Translations under genes and position numbers: made by a program
The notes under the pieces: model-generated
The model's input: the letters and a program-made list of their open reading frames with translations, nothing else
Told to the model about the DNA's origin: nothing
Databases searched by the model: none
In this document: piece after piece, positions 1-6,892 of the stretch
How the letters are laid out: the number at the start of each line of letters is the position of its first letter
Numbering within the stretch: the stretch's first letter is position 1
Assembly: GCA_023417735.1 (NCBI GenBank)
Contig: JAEZEK010000411.1
Span: 1-8,124 of the forward strand
Source of the DNA: Pseudomonadota bacterium
GTDB taxonomy: Bacteria > Pseudomonadota > Alphaproteobacteria > Rhizobiales > Afifellaceae
DNA length: 8,124 nt
Direction: 5' to 3'

Positions 1-832
1 GCGCGGCGATGAACACCGACTCCGCGTGCCCGCCGGCCTTGTTCTCCGTCGTCTGGAAGGACTCGCCCGGCTCGGTGCCGATGTCGACGGCGGTCGGATG
101 GAACTGCACGAACTCCGGGTCGGCGACCAGGGCGCCGGCCCGTGCCGCCATCGCGAGGCCTTCGCCGCGCGCTTCCGGGGGGTTGGTCGTGACCTCGTAG
201 AGGTGGCCGATGCCGCCCGAGGCGAGCACGACCGCGCGGGTCGCGAAATGCAGACGGTCGGACAGGCCGCCGCGCCGGTCGCGGGCGACCACGCCGGTCA
301 CGTACTGGCCCTCCGTGCGCAGCTGCTCGCCGACGAAGCCCTCCAGCACGCGGATGGAGGGCGTGCGGCGCACGGCAGCAACGAGCGCGCTCATGATCGC
401 CTTGCCGGCCATGTCGCCGCTGACCCGGACGATCCGCCGCTGCGAATGCGCCGCCTCGCGGGAGAGGCGGAGCGCGCCGTCGAGATCGCGGTCGAAGGGG
501 ACGCCGTACTCGAGGAGGTCGTGGACCCGGTCCGCGGCCTCGGCCGCCATGCCGCGGGCGATCCGCGCGTCGACCAGCCCGGCGCCGGCGGCGATCGTGT
601 CGGCGACGTGCGATTCCACCGAATCGCCGGGACCGACGGCGGCCGCGATCCCGCCCTGCGCCCAGGCCGAGGAGGCGCCTTCCCCGATCGGCGCGCCGGT
701 GATGATCGTCACGGGGCGCGGCGCGAGCTTGAGCGCGCAGAACAGGCCGGCGAGCCCGCCGCCGAGGATGACGACGTCGTCGACGCCGGCCCAGGAGCGG
801 GGAGGGAATGAGGAGATCATCGGCTTCGGCAT
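1..832 (-). CDS. nadB: L-aspartate oxidase NadB, N-terminal part (runs off left edge)
   Basis: Flavoenzyme that oxidises L-aspartate to iminoaspartate, the first step of de novo NAD synthesis, in the cytoplasm. About 277 codons are present with no stop before the window edge; the family is usually about 510-540 residues. The N-terminus shows the FAD dinucleotide-binding glycine motif ([19 protein letters not shown], about residues 20-38). It is followed by the family blocks [43 protein letters not shown] and EFVQFHPTA. It lies 84 nt downstream of nadA on the same strand, so nadAB is probably an operon, perhaps continuing to nadC outside the window. The start is taken at the ATG at 832. An in-frame ATG at 820 is the alternative, and neither has a good Shine-Dalgarno sequence. 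Oddity: after HPTAVDIG the conserved TEALRGEG block expected within about 12 residues is not seen, and the last ~25 residues before the edge do not resemble NadB. The identification is firm; the integrity of the gene is not. Confidence 0.9.
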   Translation of the reverse strand, partial: MPKPMISSFPPRSWAGVDDVVILGGGLAGLFCALKLAPRPVTIITGAPIGEGASSAWAQGGIAAAVGPGDSVESHVADTIAAGAGLVDARIARGMAAEAADRVHDLLEYGVPFDRDLDGALRLSREAAHSQRRIVRVSGDMAGKAIMSALVAAVRRTPSIRVLEGFVGEQLRTEGQYVTGVVARDRRGGLSDRLHFATRAVVLASGGIGHLYEVTTNPPEARGEGLAMAARAGALVADPEFVQFHPTAVDIGTEPGESFQTTENKAGGHAESVFIAA

Positions 833-835
833 CCG

Positions 836-868
836 CGCGGCGCGCCGCGTGAGCCGTCCCGGCGCGCC
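836..868 (-). repeat. Palindromic GC-rich leader in the nadA-nadB gap
   Basis: The 84-nt gap between nadA and nadB contains a perfect 14-bp palindrome (CGCGGCGCGCCGCG, 836-849) ending 3 nt before the nadB ATG. A second copy of its 8-bp core GGCGCGCC lies at 861-868. Because the core is self-complementary, the two copies can also pair with each other across a 14-nt loop in the nadA-nadB transcript. This occupies the place where the nadB ribosome-binding site should be. The repeats are seen directly; any effect on processing or translation is inference. Confidence 0.4.
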
Positions 869-916
869 GCCCGCCGGAACCGTGCAGGTTCTGATCCGCC
901 CGGCGGAGGCCGGTGT

Positions 917-1990
917 TCAGCTCTTGAGGTTGACCATCCGCTCGACCGCGCGGCGCGCGCGCGCGGCGACGGCCGGGTCGATCGTCACCTCCTCCCGCAT
1001 GTAGACGAGGGAATCGAGGATCTTCGGCAGCTGGATCCGCTTCATGTGCGGGCAGAGATTGCAGGGGCGGACGAAGCTCACCTCCGGCGTCTCGCTCGCC
1101 ACGTTGTCGGCCATCGAGCATTCCGTGACGAGCAGCACCTTGGGCGGCCGCTTCTGCTTCACCCAGTCGATCATCTTCGCCGTGGAGCCGGTGAAGTCGG
1201 CGACGGCGATCACGTCGGGCGGGCACTCCGGATGGGCGATGATCCGGATCGAGGGATCGGCCGCCCGGTAGGCCTCGAGCTCGTCGGCGGTGAAACGCTC
1301 GTGGACCTCGCAGGCGCCGTGCCAGGAGACGATCTCGACCTTCGTCTGCGCCGCCACCCACTTCGCGAGATAGCGGTCGGGCAGCATGATGACGCGCGGC
1401 GCGCCGAGGCTCTCGACGACCTCCACCGCGTTCGAGGACGTGCAGCAGATGTCGACCTCCGCCTTCACGTCGGCGGTGGTGTTCACATAGGCGACGATCG
1501 GCACGCCCGGGTAGGAGTCGCGCAGCCGCCGGACGTCCTCGCCGGTGATGGAGGCGGCGAGCGAGCAGCCGGCCTCGCTGTCCGGGATGAGCACGACCTT
1601 GTCGGGGCAGAGGATCTTCGACGTCTCGGCCATGAAATGGACGCCGCATTGCACGATCACCTCGGCGTCGGCGCGGGCCGCCTCCTGGGCGAGCTGGAGG
1701 GAATCCCCGACTATGTCGGCGACGCAGTGGAAGATCTCCGGCGTCTGGTAATTGTGCGCCAGTATGACAGCGTTCCGCACCGCCTTCAGGTCGTTGATCG
1801 CCTTGATGTACGGCGCGAAGACCGGCCATTCCACGGCTGGCACGACGTTGCGGACCCGCTCGTAGAGATGCCGCGTCGCCTCGGCGACCTCGGGCGTATA
1901 GGCAAGATCCGGATAGGGCAGGGCCCGAAACAGGCCGCTTCCCGCACGGCGGCCGATCGCGCTCTCCCCTACAGCTTCGATATACGCCAT
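917..1990 (-). CDS. nadA: Quinolinate synthase NadA
   Basis: Iron-sulphur enzyme that condenses iminoaspartate (from NadB) with dihydroxyacetone phosphate to give quinolinate, the second step of de novo NAD synthesis, in the cytoplasm. The protein has 357 residues, close to the ~350 of E. coli-type NadA, and appears complete. Family blocks in order: [11 protein letters not shown] (about 77-87), [10 protein letters not shown] (95-104), [15 protein letters not shown] (113-127), DSEAGCSLA (137-145), [12 protein letters not shown] (169-180), CTSSNA (183-188), WHGACEVH (223-230), HPECP (253-257), TECSMADN (289-296) and CNLCPHMK (310-317). By alignment with the known three-cysteine [4Fe-4S] site (Cys113/200/297 in E. 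coli) the ligands should be Cys115, Cys227 and Cys313. The ATG at 1990 is preceded by GAGGGGG with an 8-nt spacer, which fixes the start. It is the first gene of nadA-nadB and is divergent from the MFS gene. A perfect palindrome 19 nt upstream of the start suggests repressor control. Confidence 0.97.
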   Translation of the reverse strand: MAYIEAVGESAIGRRAGSGLFRALPYPDLAYTPEVAEATRHLYERVRNVVPAVEWPVFAPYIKAINDLKAVRNAVILAHNYQTPEIFHCVADIVGDSLQLAQEAARADAEVIVQCGVHFMAETSKILCPDKVVLIPDSEAGCSLAASITGEDVRRLRDSYPGVPIVAYVNTTADVKAEVDICCTSSNAVEVVESLGAPRVIMLPDRYLAKWVAAQTKVEIVSWHGACEVHERFTADELEAYRAADPSIRIIAHPECPPDVIAVADFTGSTAKMIDWVKQKRPPKVLLVTECSMADNVASETPEVSFVRPCNLCPHMKRIQLPKILDSLVYMREEVTIDPAVAARARRAVERMVNLKS

Positions 1991-1998
1991 CGCCCGGT

Positions 1999-2005
1999 CC
2001 CCCTC
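1999..2005 (-). promoter_or_regulatory. Ribosome-binding site of nadA
   Basis: On the minus strand the sequence GAGGGGG lies 8 nt before the ATG at 1990. It supports that start over any other nearby codon. Confidence 0.7.
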
Positions 2006-2009
2006 ATGG

Positions 2010-2030
2010 TTATGCTCATTATGAGCATAA
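2010..2030 (-). promoter_or_regulatory. Candidate NAD-regulon operator: perfect 21-bp palindrome upstream of nadA
   Basis: Two perfect 10-bp half-sites, TTATGCTCAT and ATGAGCATAA, flank a single central base. The site ends 19 nt upstream of the nadA start codon and just beyond its ribosome-binding site, so it probably overlaps the nadA promoter. It is strikingly AT-rich in a sequence that is otherwise highly GC-rich. Established knowledge: in many Rhizobiales nadABC is controlled by NadQ, a repressor with a Nudix-like domain, acting through a palindrome in this position. I recall TGCTCA/TGAGCA-type half-sites for it but cannot check that here. A -35-like TTGCGC lies on the minus strand about 6 nt upstream of the palindrome (2037-2042), but no clean -10 is spaced to it. 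Operator status is strong inference; NadQ as the binder is moderate. Confidence 0.75.
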
Positions 2031-2045
2031 GTGGGCGCAAGAAAT

Positions 2046-2062
2046 GACCGGCACTGCCGGTC
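2046..2062. repeat. 17-bp perfect palindrome in the nadA/MFS divergent region
   Basis: GACCGGCA and TGCCGGTC, 8-bp arms, flank one central base. It lies 15 bp from the candidate nadA operator on the side of the MFS gene. The arrangement (dyad with almost no loop) fits a protein-binding site better than a terminator, but GC-rich dyads arise easily in this composition. A further partial copy of TGCCGG follows at 2063-2068. No binder can be named. Confidence 0.3.
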
Positions 2063-2269
2063 TGCCGGCTACATAAGCTCCGATCGTCGGCTTCGCAAGA
2101 CTGTCACAAACAGGCTGCCGCTGCAGCCGCCCAGGATCGCGATGCGGCAATCGGCGCAGGGCGACGGCAGGCGCAGCCGGTTCCGACCGACAAATTCCGT
2201 AGACGCGAACCATCAGAACTATGCAATTTTCCGTCGCCGGCCGGCGCGCTATGGCTTCCCTCAAATACG
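2063..2269. other. Remainder of the divergent intergenic region upstream of the MFS gene
   Basis: About 200 nt without a convincing gene. It holds a small hairpin with 6-bp arms (GGCTGC 2113-2118, GCAGCC 2123-2128) and a more AT-rich stretch around 2190-2230 where the MFS promoter probably lies. I cannot assign a clear -35/-10 pair. An in-frame ATG at 2221 and another at 2251 could extend the MFS protein, but neither has a ribosome-binding site as good as that of the ATG at 2284. Confidence 0.4.
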
Positions 2270-2283
2270 GAAAGGCGCCTTTC
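2269..2283 (+). promoter_or_regulatory. Ribosome-binding site of the MFS gene inside a 14-bp palindrome
   Basis: GGAAAGG (2269-2275) lies 8 nt before the ATG at 2284 and decides that start. The bases 2270-2283 form the perfect palindrome GAAAGGCGCCTTTC, so in the mRNA the Shine-Dalgarno could pair with the bases just before the start codon (5-bp stem, GCGC loop). Whether this matters for translation is unknown. Confidence 0.55.
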
Positions 2284-3513
2284 ATGGCTTTCTCCCAGGC
2301 CGAGTCCGCGCGGCGAATTGTCGTCCGCTCGCTTCCACTGGTGATCGTCGCCGGATGCCTGATCTCGCTGCTGTCGTTCGGGCCACGCTCCGTGATGGGC
2401 CTCTTCCTCGCGCCCATGACGGAGGCGCGGGACTGGACGCGCGAAACCTTCGCGCTCTCGATCGCGCTTCAGAACCTCCTCTGGGGCTTCGGCCAGCCGA
2501 TCGCCGGCGCGCTCGCCGACCGCTGGGGCTCCGCGCGGGTGCTCGCCGGCGGCGGCCTCATCTACGCGGCGGGCCTCCTCATCATGAGCTGGGCGCCGAC
2601 GCCGCTCTGGCTGCACGCTTCGGCGGGCGTCCTGATCGGCATCGGTCTGGCCGCGGCATCGTTCTCGATCGTGCTCGCCGCCTTCGGGCGCCGGGTGCCG
2701 CCGGAGAAGCGCTCGGTCGTGTTCGGGATCGGCACTGCGGCCGGCTCGGCCGGCCAGTTCGTCTTCGCCCCGCTCGGCCAGGCGCTGATCTCCAATTACG
2801 GCTGGTCCCAGGCGCTCGTCTTCCTGGCCGTGATGATGCTCGCGATCCCGATCCTCGCGCTCGCCTTCGCCAGAACCCCCGCCGCGCCGACGGGGCCGGT
2901 GCGCGAGCAGAGCCTGCGCGAGGCGATCGGCGAGGCGTTCGCGTGGCGCAGCTACAATCTGCTGGTCGCCGGATTCTTCGTGTGCGGCTTCCACGTCTCC
3001 TTCATCACGACGCACCTGCCGCCCTACATCGTCGACATCGGGCTTTCGCCGCAGATCGGCGCTTGGGCGCTCGCCCTGATCGGCCTCTTCAACATCGTCG
3101 GCTCGCTCGCCTCCGGCGTCATCGCGCAGCGCTTCTCCAAGCCGATCTTCCTGGCGCTGATCTATCTCGCGCGCGGCGTCGCCATCACGCTCTTCGTCCT
3201 GACCCCGCCGAGCACGGTCACGGTGCTCGCGTTCGCCGCCGCAATGGGGCTCTTCTGGCTCTCCACCGTGCCGCCGACCTCCGGCCTGGTGGCCATCATG
3301 TTCGGGCCGCGCTATCTCGCAACCCTGATGGGCATCGTGTTCTTCTCGCACCAGGTCGGGGCCTTCCTGGGCGTCTGGCTGGGCGGCCGGCTCTATGACC
3401 AGACCGGCTCCTATGACATCGTCTGGTGGCTGGGCGTGGCGCTGGCCGTTTTCTCCGCCGTCGTGCACTGGCCGATCCGGGAGCGGCCGGCCCCGGGTGT
3501 CGTCCCCGCCTGA
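2284..3513 (+). CDS. MFS transporter, YcxA/monocarboxylate-transporter-like
   Basis: Inner-membrane secondary transporter of the major facilitator superfamily, 409 residues with about 12 hydrophobic segments. The first spans about residues 15-33. The family loop 2-3 motif appears as [13 protein letters not shown] (75-87), and its weaker counterpart in the second half is [13 protein letters not shown] (278-290). A hydrophilic central loop falls at about 197-225 ([18 protein letters not shown]), as expected between the two six-helix halves. The sequence style ([21 protein letters not shown], then [18 protein letters not shown]) resembles the YcxA-like and monocarboxylate/oxalate-formate branch, whose members carry small organic acids. 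That is a family-level impression and the substrate is unknown. It is followed after 56 nt by the AcuI-like reductase on the same strand, so the two are probably co-transcribed. It is divergent from nadA, but the candidate nadA operator is about 250 nt away and need not control it. Confidence 0.88.
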   Translation: MAFSQAESARRIVVRSLPLVIVAGCLISLLSFGPRSVMGLFLAPMTEARDWTRETFALSIALQNLLWGFGQPIAGALADRWGSARVLAGGGLIYAAGLLIMSWAPTPLWLHASAGVLIGIGLAAASFSIVLAAFGRRVPPEKRSVVFGIGTAAGSAGQFVFAPLGQALISNYGWSQALVFLAVMMLAIPILALAFARTPAAPTGPVREQSLREAIGEAFAWRSYNLLVAGFFVCGFHVSFITTHLPPYIVDIGLSPQIGAWALALIGLFNIVGSLASGVIAQRFSKPIFLALIYLARGVAITLFVLTPPSTVTVLAFAAAMGLFWLSTVPPTSGLVAIMFGPRYLATLMGIVFFSHQVGAFLGVWLGGRLYDQTGSYDIVWWLGVALAVFSAVVHWPIRERPAPGVVPA

Positions 3514-3557
3514 CCGCCCGTCGGTCGGGGGCGCAGCGAAAGAACGAGGCGGCAGCC

Positions 3558-3564
3558 GGGGAGG
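3558..3564 (+). promoter_or_regulatory. Ribosome-binding site deciding the GTG start of the AcuI-like gene
   Basis: GGGGAGG lies 5 nt before the GTG at 3570. The start at this GTG gives a protein of 330 residues, matching the family; longer versions reading back into the MFS gene add Arg-rich non-homologous sequence. Confidence 0.65.
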
Positions 3565-3569
3565 CGGGC

Positions 3570-4562
3570 GTGGCAGAGCGGTTCCAGGCGATCCTGGTCG
3601 AGCGGGACGAGGCGAAGAAGCAGTCCGTGCGCATCGTCGAGCTGGGGCTCGACGACCTCATGGAAGGCGACGTCGTCGTGCGCGTCTCCCATACGACCAT
3701 CAATTACAAGGACGCGCTCGCCGTCACGGGCAAGGCTCCGGTCGTGCGGCGCTGGCCGATGATCCCGGGCATCGATTTCGCCGGCGAGGTGGTCTCGTCC
3801 GAACACCCGGCCTTCAAGGCGGGCGACCCGGTGATCCTGAACGGCTGGGGCGTGGGCGAGACGCATTACGGCGGCTTCGCCGGGCTCGCGCGCGTGAAGG
3901 GCGACTGGCTCATCCAGCGGCCGCACGGCTTCACCGCCGAGCAGGCGATGGAGATCGGCACTGCCGGCTACACCGCGATGCTCGCCGTCATGGCGCTCGA
4001 GCGCCACAGCGTCACGCCCGCGGCCGGCCCGGTGCTCGTCACCGGCGCGGCCGGCGGCGTCGGCTCCGTGGCGATCGCGCTCCTCGCGCGGCTCGGCTAC
4101 CACGTCATCGCCTCGACCGGCCGAACCGCGGAGGCGAGCTATCTGACGAGCCTCGGCGCGGCCGAGATCATCCCCCGCGAGGAGCTTGGCGGCGAGGGGC
4201 GGCCGCTCGGCAAGGAGCGCTGGGCGGCCGGGATCGACGCCGTCGGGTCGGCGACGCTCGCCAATGCGCTCTCCATGACGCGCTATGGCGGCGCGGTGGC
4301 AGCCTGCGGCCTGGCCGGCGGCATGGACCTGCCGGCGACGGTGGCGCCGTTCATCCTGAGGGGCGTGTCGCTGCTCGGCATCGATTCGGTCATGGCCCCG
4401 AGGCCCCTCCGCGAAGAGGCCTGGCGACGGCTCGCCGGCGATCTCGACATCGGAAAGCTCGGCGCGATGACCCGGCGGATCGCGTTCGAGGACGTTCCGC
4501 AGGCCTCGGCCGACCTTCTGGAGGGCAAGGTGAGGGGCCGGCTGGTGGTGGCAGTCCCCTAA
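3570..4562 (+). CDS. acuI: AcuI/YhdH-family NADPH-dependent oxidoreductase (acryloyl-CoA reductase type)
   Basis: Zinc-independent medium-chain dehydrogenase/reductase of the YhdH/AcuI group, whose studied members reduce acryloyl-CoA to propionyl-CoA with NADPH. In marine and purple alphaproteobacteria this step serves 3-hydroxypropionate and DMSP use and acrylate detoxification. The protein is 330 residues (E. coli YhdH is about 324). N-terminal GroES-like domain blocks: [18 protein letters not shown] (42-59), [15 protein letters not shown] (63-77), [20 protein letters not shown] (92-111). Rossmann domain: [23 protein letters not shown] (155-177, quoted as two motifs VTGAAGGVG and [10 protein letters not shown]). 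It continues with STGR at about 182-185, the expected NADPH 2'-phosphate contact, then [11 protein letters not shown] and CGLAGG. The C-terminus ([14 protein letters not shown]) is typical and complete. It probably shares a transcript with the MFS gene. The group assignment is firm; physiological acryloyl-CoA activity is inferred from the family, and a general quinone-oxidoreductase-like role is the alternative. Confidence 0.88.
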   Translation: MAERFQAILVERDEAKKQSVRIVELGLDDLMEGDVVVRVSHTTINYKDALAVTGKAPVVRRWPMIPGIDFAGEVVSSEHPAFKAGDPVILNGWGVGETHYGGFAGLARVKGDWLIQRPHGFTAEQAMEIGTAGYTAMLAVMALERHSVTPAAGPVLVTGAAGGVGSVAIALLARLGYHVIASTGRTAEASYLTSLGAAEIIPREELGGEGRPLGKERWAAGIDAVGSATLANALSMTRYGGAVAACGLAGGMDLPATVAPFILRGVSLLGIDSVMAPRPLREEAWRRLAGDLDIGKLGAMTRRIAFEDVPQASADLLEGKVRGRLVVAVP

Positions 4563-4589
4563 CCGCGCGAAGCCCGGCCGCCGACCCCG

Positions 4590-5111
4590 TCAGCGGTTCT
4601 GCTGCGGCTGGTTCGGACCGGGTCCGGGCCCGCCCATTCCGGGACGGCCGGCGCCCGGCCCGCCGCCGGGACCGGGCCGCGGCCCGCCGGGACCCATCAT
4701 CCCCTGCAGCATCGGCCTGATCACCTCCACGCACTCGCGGGTGGAATCCTCGTCGGCGCACTTGGCCACGATCCGGCCGCCGCCCGGGCGCTCGAACATG
4801 AAGAATGCGCCCCGGCCGGCCATGCCGTAGCCCATTCCGTGGTGCATCCGGCGGTGGGTTGAGGGACCCGCTCCGCGGCGCTCGCCGCGGTCGCGCACAT
4901 CCCGCCGGGCGCGGCGCTCCTGCCGTTCGCGCTGGACGCCCTCGAGGTCCGATCCGGGGGCGATCTCCGGGATGCTGCCCGGCGCGCCGACGGGTGGCGG
5001 CGAGGATGGCGGTATCGGCAGATCGGAGCGCGGCCCCGCCGGCGGCGTCTGCGCGAAGGCTGCGGTGCCGCACAGGGCCAGGGCAGCGACGAACGTCGTC
5101 AATCCTCTCAC
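4590..5111 (-). CDS. Small exported Pro/Gly-rich protein of unknown function
   Basis: I do not recognise a named family. The protein has 173 residues when started at the GTG at 5111, which has AAAGGAAA 5117-5124 as ribosome-binding site about 5-7 nt upstream. A longer reading from 5264 adds Arg-rich sequence with no sign of coding. Residues 1-20 form a Sec signal peptide (VRGLTTFVAALALCGTAAFA) with a likely cut near Ala20-Gln21. The cysteine in it lacks a lipobox, so secretion to the periplasm is more likely than lipidation. Then come a Pro-rich stretch (about 22-52), a highly charged Arg/Glu segment (about 60-80), and a His/Met/Gly patch (THRRMHHGMGYGMAGRG, 85-101). A conserved-looking core follows at about 102-138 with two cysteines (Cys118 and Cys127) that could form a disulphide. 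The tail (139-173) is almost all Gly, Pro, Met and Gln. It is divergent from the opgG-like gene and convergent with the AcuI-like gene. Confidence 0.72.
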   Translation of the reverse strand: MRGLTTFVAALALCGTAAFAQTPPAGPRSDLPIPPSSPPPVGAPGSIPEIAPGSDLEGVQRERQERRARRDVRDRGERRGAGPSTHRRMHHGMGYGMAGRGAFFMFERPGGGRIVAKCADEDSTRECVEVIRPMLQGMMGPGGPRPGPGGGPGAGRPGMGGPGPGPNQPQQNR

Positions 5112-5299
5112 GGCAATTTCCTTTCGCTTCTCGTCGACCCCCCACCGGCGGCAACGAGCCGGTCGGAGGCGGGTTCCCCGACGCGCGGACGAAGGGCGCC
5201 GATGCGCGGCCCGCCCTTGCGAGCCGCTACGAAATTCGTCATGAGGATTCCACTTTCGAGCCATTTAGCCGCCGCAAGATCGTTTCATCGGGGGGCGCC
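5112..5299. promoter_or_regulatory. Divergent intergenic region between the exported-protein gene and the opgG-like gene
   Basis: These 188 nt must hold promoters for both neighbours. Most of it is GC-rich. The stretch 5228-5290 is distinctly AT-richer and contains a short dyad, ACGAA-A-TTCGT (5229-5239), placing the likely opgG-side promoter there. I cannot assign convincing -35/-10 boxes. A run of G (5290-5295) just before the ATG at 5300 may act as a poor ribosome-binding site. Confidence 0.4.
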
Positions 5300-6883
5300 A
5301 TGACGATTCTTTCGCGCAGACAGACGCTCACGCTCGGCCTCGGCGCCGCGCTTGCGGCCGCGCTGTCCGGCCGGGCCGGCGCCGCGGCGGGCAATCCCCT
5401 GGTCAGGTTCGGCGAGCCGCAGCCCTTCTCCTTCGAGCTCCTGAAGGCGCGGGCGGAACGGCTCGCCCGCGAACCGTTCCGCGACGGGCGTTCGGTGCAC
5501 TCGGCGACGCTCGAGGCGATCGACTACACGGCCTTCCACGAGATCCGGTTCCGACCCGACCACGCCCTGTGGGCGGACGAGGAGCCCCGGCCGGCGGTCC
5601 AGCTCTTCCACCTCGGCAAGTACTTCCAGGAGCCCTGCTCGATCCACGTGCTGGAGGCCGGCGAGGCGCGCGAGGTGCTGTACCGGCAGGACCTGTTCGA
5701 GATGCCGGCCGCCAGCCCGGCGCGCGACCTGCCCGACGACGTCGGCTTCTCGGGATTCCGCCTGATGAACCCCGAGCAGTACGGCGACTGGTTCGCCTTC
5801 CTTGGGGCCTCCTATTTCCGCTCCGCCGGCGAGCTCGACCAGTACGGCCTTTCCGCGCGCGGCATCGCGGTCAACACGGCGATGCCCGTGCCGGAGGAGT
5901 TCCCGCGCTTTTCCGCGTTCTGGCTCGAGGCGCCGGAGGAGCCGGCGGCGGAGCTCACCGTCTACGCGCTCCTAGAGGGGGCGAGCCTCACCGGCGCCTA
6001 CCGCATCGCCTGCCGCCGCGACGGCGCGGTGACGAACGACATCGAGGCGGTGCTCCACCCTCGCCGCGCGATCGAGCGGCTCGGCGTCGCGCCGCTCACC
6101 TCCATGTTCTGGTACGGCGAGGGGCAGCGGGTGCAGGCGATCGACTGGCGGCCGGAGATCCACGATTCCGACGGGTTGGAGATCCGGACCGGCTCCGGCG
6201 AGCAGATCTGGCGGCCGCTCAACAACCCGCCGACGGTCATGACCAACAGCTTCGTCGACGACAGCCCGAAGGGCTTCGGGCTGCTCCAGCGCGACCGCGA
6301 CTTCCGCAACTACCAGGACGACGCGGTCTTCTACGAGAAGCGGCCGTCGGTCTGGGTCGAGCCGGTCGGCGCCTGGGGCCCGGGCGAGGTGCAGCTCGTG
6401 GAGATCCCGACCGTCGACGAGATCCACGACAACGTCGTCGCCTACTGGGTCCCGCGCGATCCGGTGGTCCCCGGCAAGCCGCTGGAATTCCGCTACCGGC
6501 TGCACTGGGTCGCCGAGGTGCCGGAGCCGGCGGATCTCGCGCGGGCCGACAGCCTCTATCTCGGGGTCGGCGGAATTCCCGGCCAGGAGCGGCCGGACGG
6601 TGTGACGAAGTTCGTGATCGACTTCGTCGGCGGCCGCCTGGCGGAGTTCGACGCGGAATCAGGGGTGGAGCCCGTCGTGTCGCTGTCCCGGGGGCGGCTG
6701 GGGGAGTCCGGCTGCTATCCGGTGCAGGGGGACCGCGGCCGGTTCCGCGTCGCCTTCGATGTCGCGGCCGTGGGCGAGGCGCCCGTCGACATGCGCCTGC
6801 ACCTGCGGCACCAGGGCAATGCGCTGACGGAGACGTGGCTCTACCAGTTCTTCCCGGATTTCGCGCGGCCGCGGCCGACCTGA
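5300..6883 (+). CDS. opgG: Periplasmic glucan biosynthesis protein, OpgG/OpgD (MdoG) family
   Basis: Member of the MdoG family (OpgG/OpgD), periplasmic proteins needed to make or trim osmoregulated periplasmic glucans. E. coli OpgD has been reported as an endo-beta-1,2-glucanase founding a glycoside hydrolase family. The protein has 527 residues, between OpgG (511) and OpgD (551). Residues 1-30 form an export signal with a twin-arginine-like motif (SRRQTLTLG, 5-13) and an Ala-rich core, cut near residue 28-30. Family blocks match E. coli OpgG closely: YRQDLFEMP (about 131-139), GFSGFRLMNP (about 149-158), GASYFRSAGELDQYGLSARG (174-193), RPEIHDSDGLEI (about 284-295), WRPLNNP, GFGLLQRDRDF, LVEIPTVDE and DNVVAYW. 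Asp289 (in HDSDG) and Asp377 (in DNVVAYW) are 88 residues apart, the spacing I recall for the reported catalytic pair Asp300/Asp388 of OpgD. No opgH glucosyltransferase is adjacent. G versus D cannot be settled by family alone; the Tat-like signal leans to the OpgD pattern, so the symbol is provisional. Confidence 0.9.
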   Translation: MTILSRRQTLTLGLGAALAAALSGRAGAAAGNPLVRFGEPQPFSFELLKARAERLAREPFRDGRSVHSATLEAIDYTAFHEIRFRPDHALWADEEPRPAVQLFHLGKYFQEPCSIHVLEAGEAREVLYRQDLFEMPAASPARDLPDDVGFSGFRLMNPEQYGDWFAFLGASYFRSAGELDQYGLSARGIAVNTAMPVPEEFPRFSAFWLEAPEEPAAELTVYALLEGASLTGAYRIACRRDGAVTNDIEAVLHPRRAIERLGVAPLTSMFWYGEGQRVQAIDWRPEIHDSDGLEIRTGSGEQIWRPLNNPPTVMTNSFVDDSPKGFGLLQRDRDFRNYQDDAVFYEKRPSVWVEPVGAWGPGEVQLVEIPTVDEIHDNVVAYWVPRDPVVPGKPLEFRYRLHWVAEVPEPADLARADSLYLGVGGIPGQERPDGVTKFVIDFVGGRLAEFDAESGVEPVVSLSRGRLGESGCYPVQGDRGRFRVAFDVAAVGEAPVDMRLHLRHQGNALTETWLYQFFPDFARPRPT

Positions 6884-6892
6884 GGTCCGCCG

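Noticed and set aside
26..811. Long open frame on the plus strand opposite nadB
   Set aside because: It is the antisense shadow of nadB, as expected in GC-rich DNA; it is rich in Arg, Ala and Asp and shows no family motif.
1046..2047. Plus-strand open frame of 333 codons opposite nadA
   Set aside because: nadA motifs are unambiguous on the other strand; this frame is composition-driven.
2104..3468. Minus-strand open frame of 454 codons opposite the MFS gene
   Set aside because: The product is an Arg/Glu/Asp/Gly-rich low-complexity string with no domain; the MFS reading on the plus strand has membrane helices and a proper ribosome-binding site.
3514..3569. Possible terminator hairpin between the MFS and AcuI-like genes
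   Set aside because: CGCCC and GGGCG segments can pair only imperfectly and no T-run follows; co-transcription is the simpler reading.
4563..4589. Terminator between the convergent AcuI-like and exported-protein genes
   Set aside because: Only 27 nt, with no stable stem plus T-run on either strand.
5112..5264. N-terminal extension of the small exported protein to 5264
   Set aside because: The added 51 residues are Arg-rich and would bury the signal peptide; the GTG at 5111 has a good ribosome-binding site.
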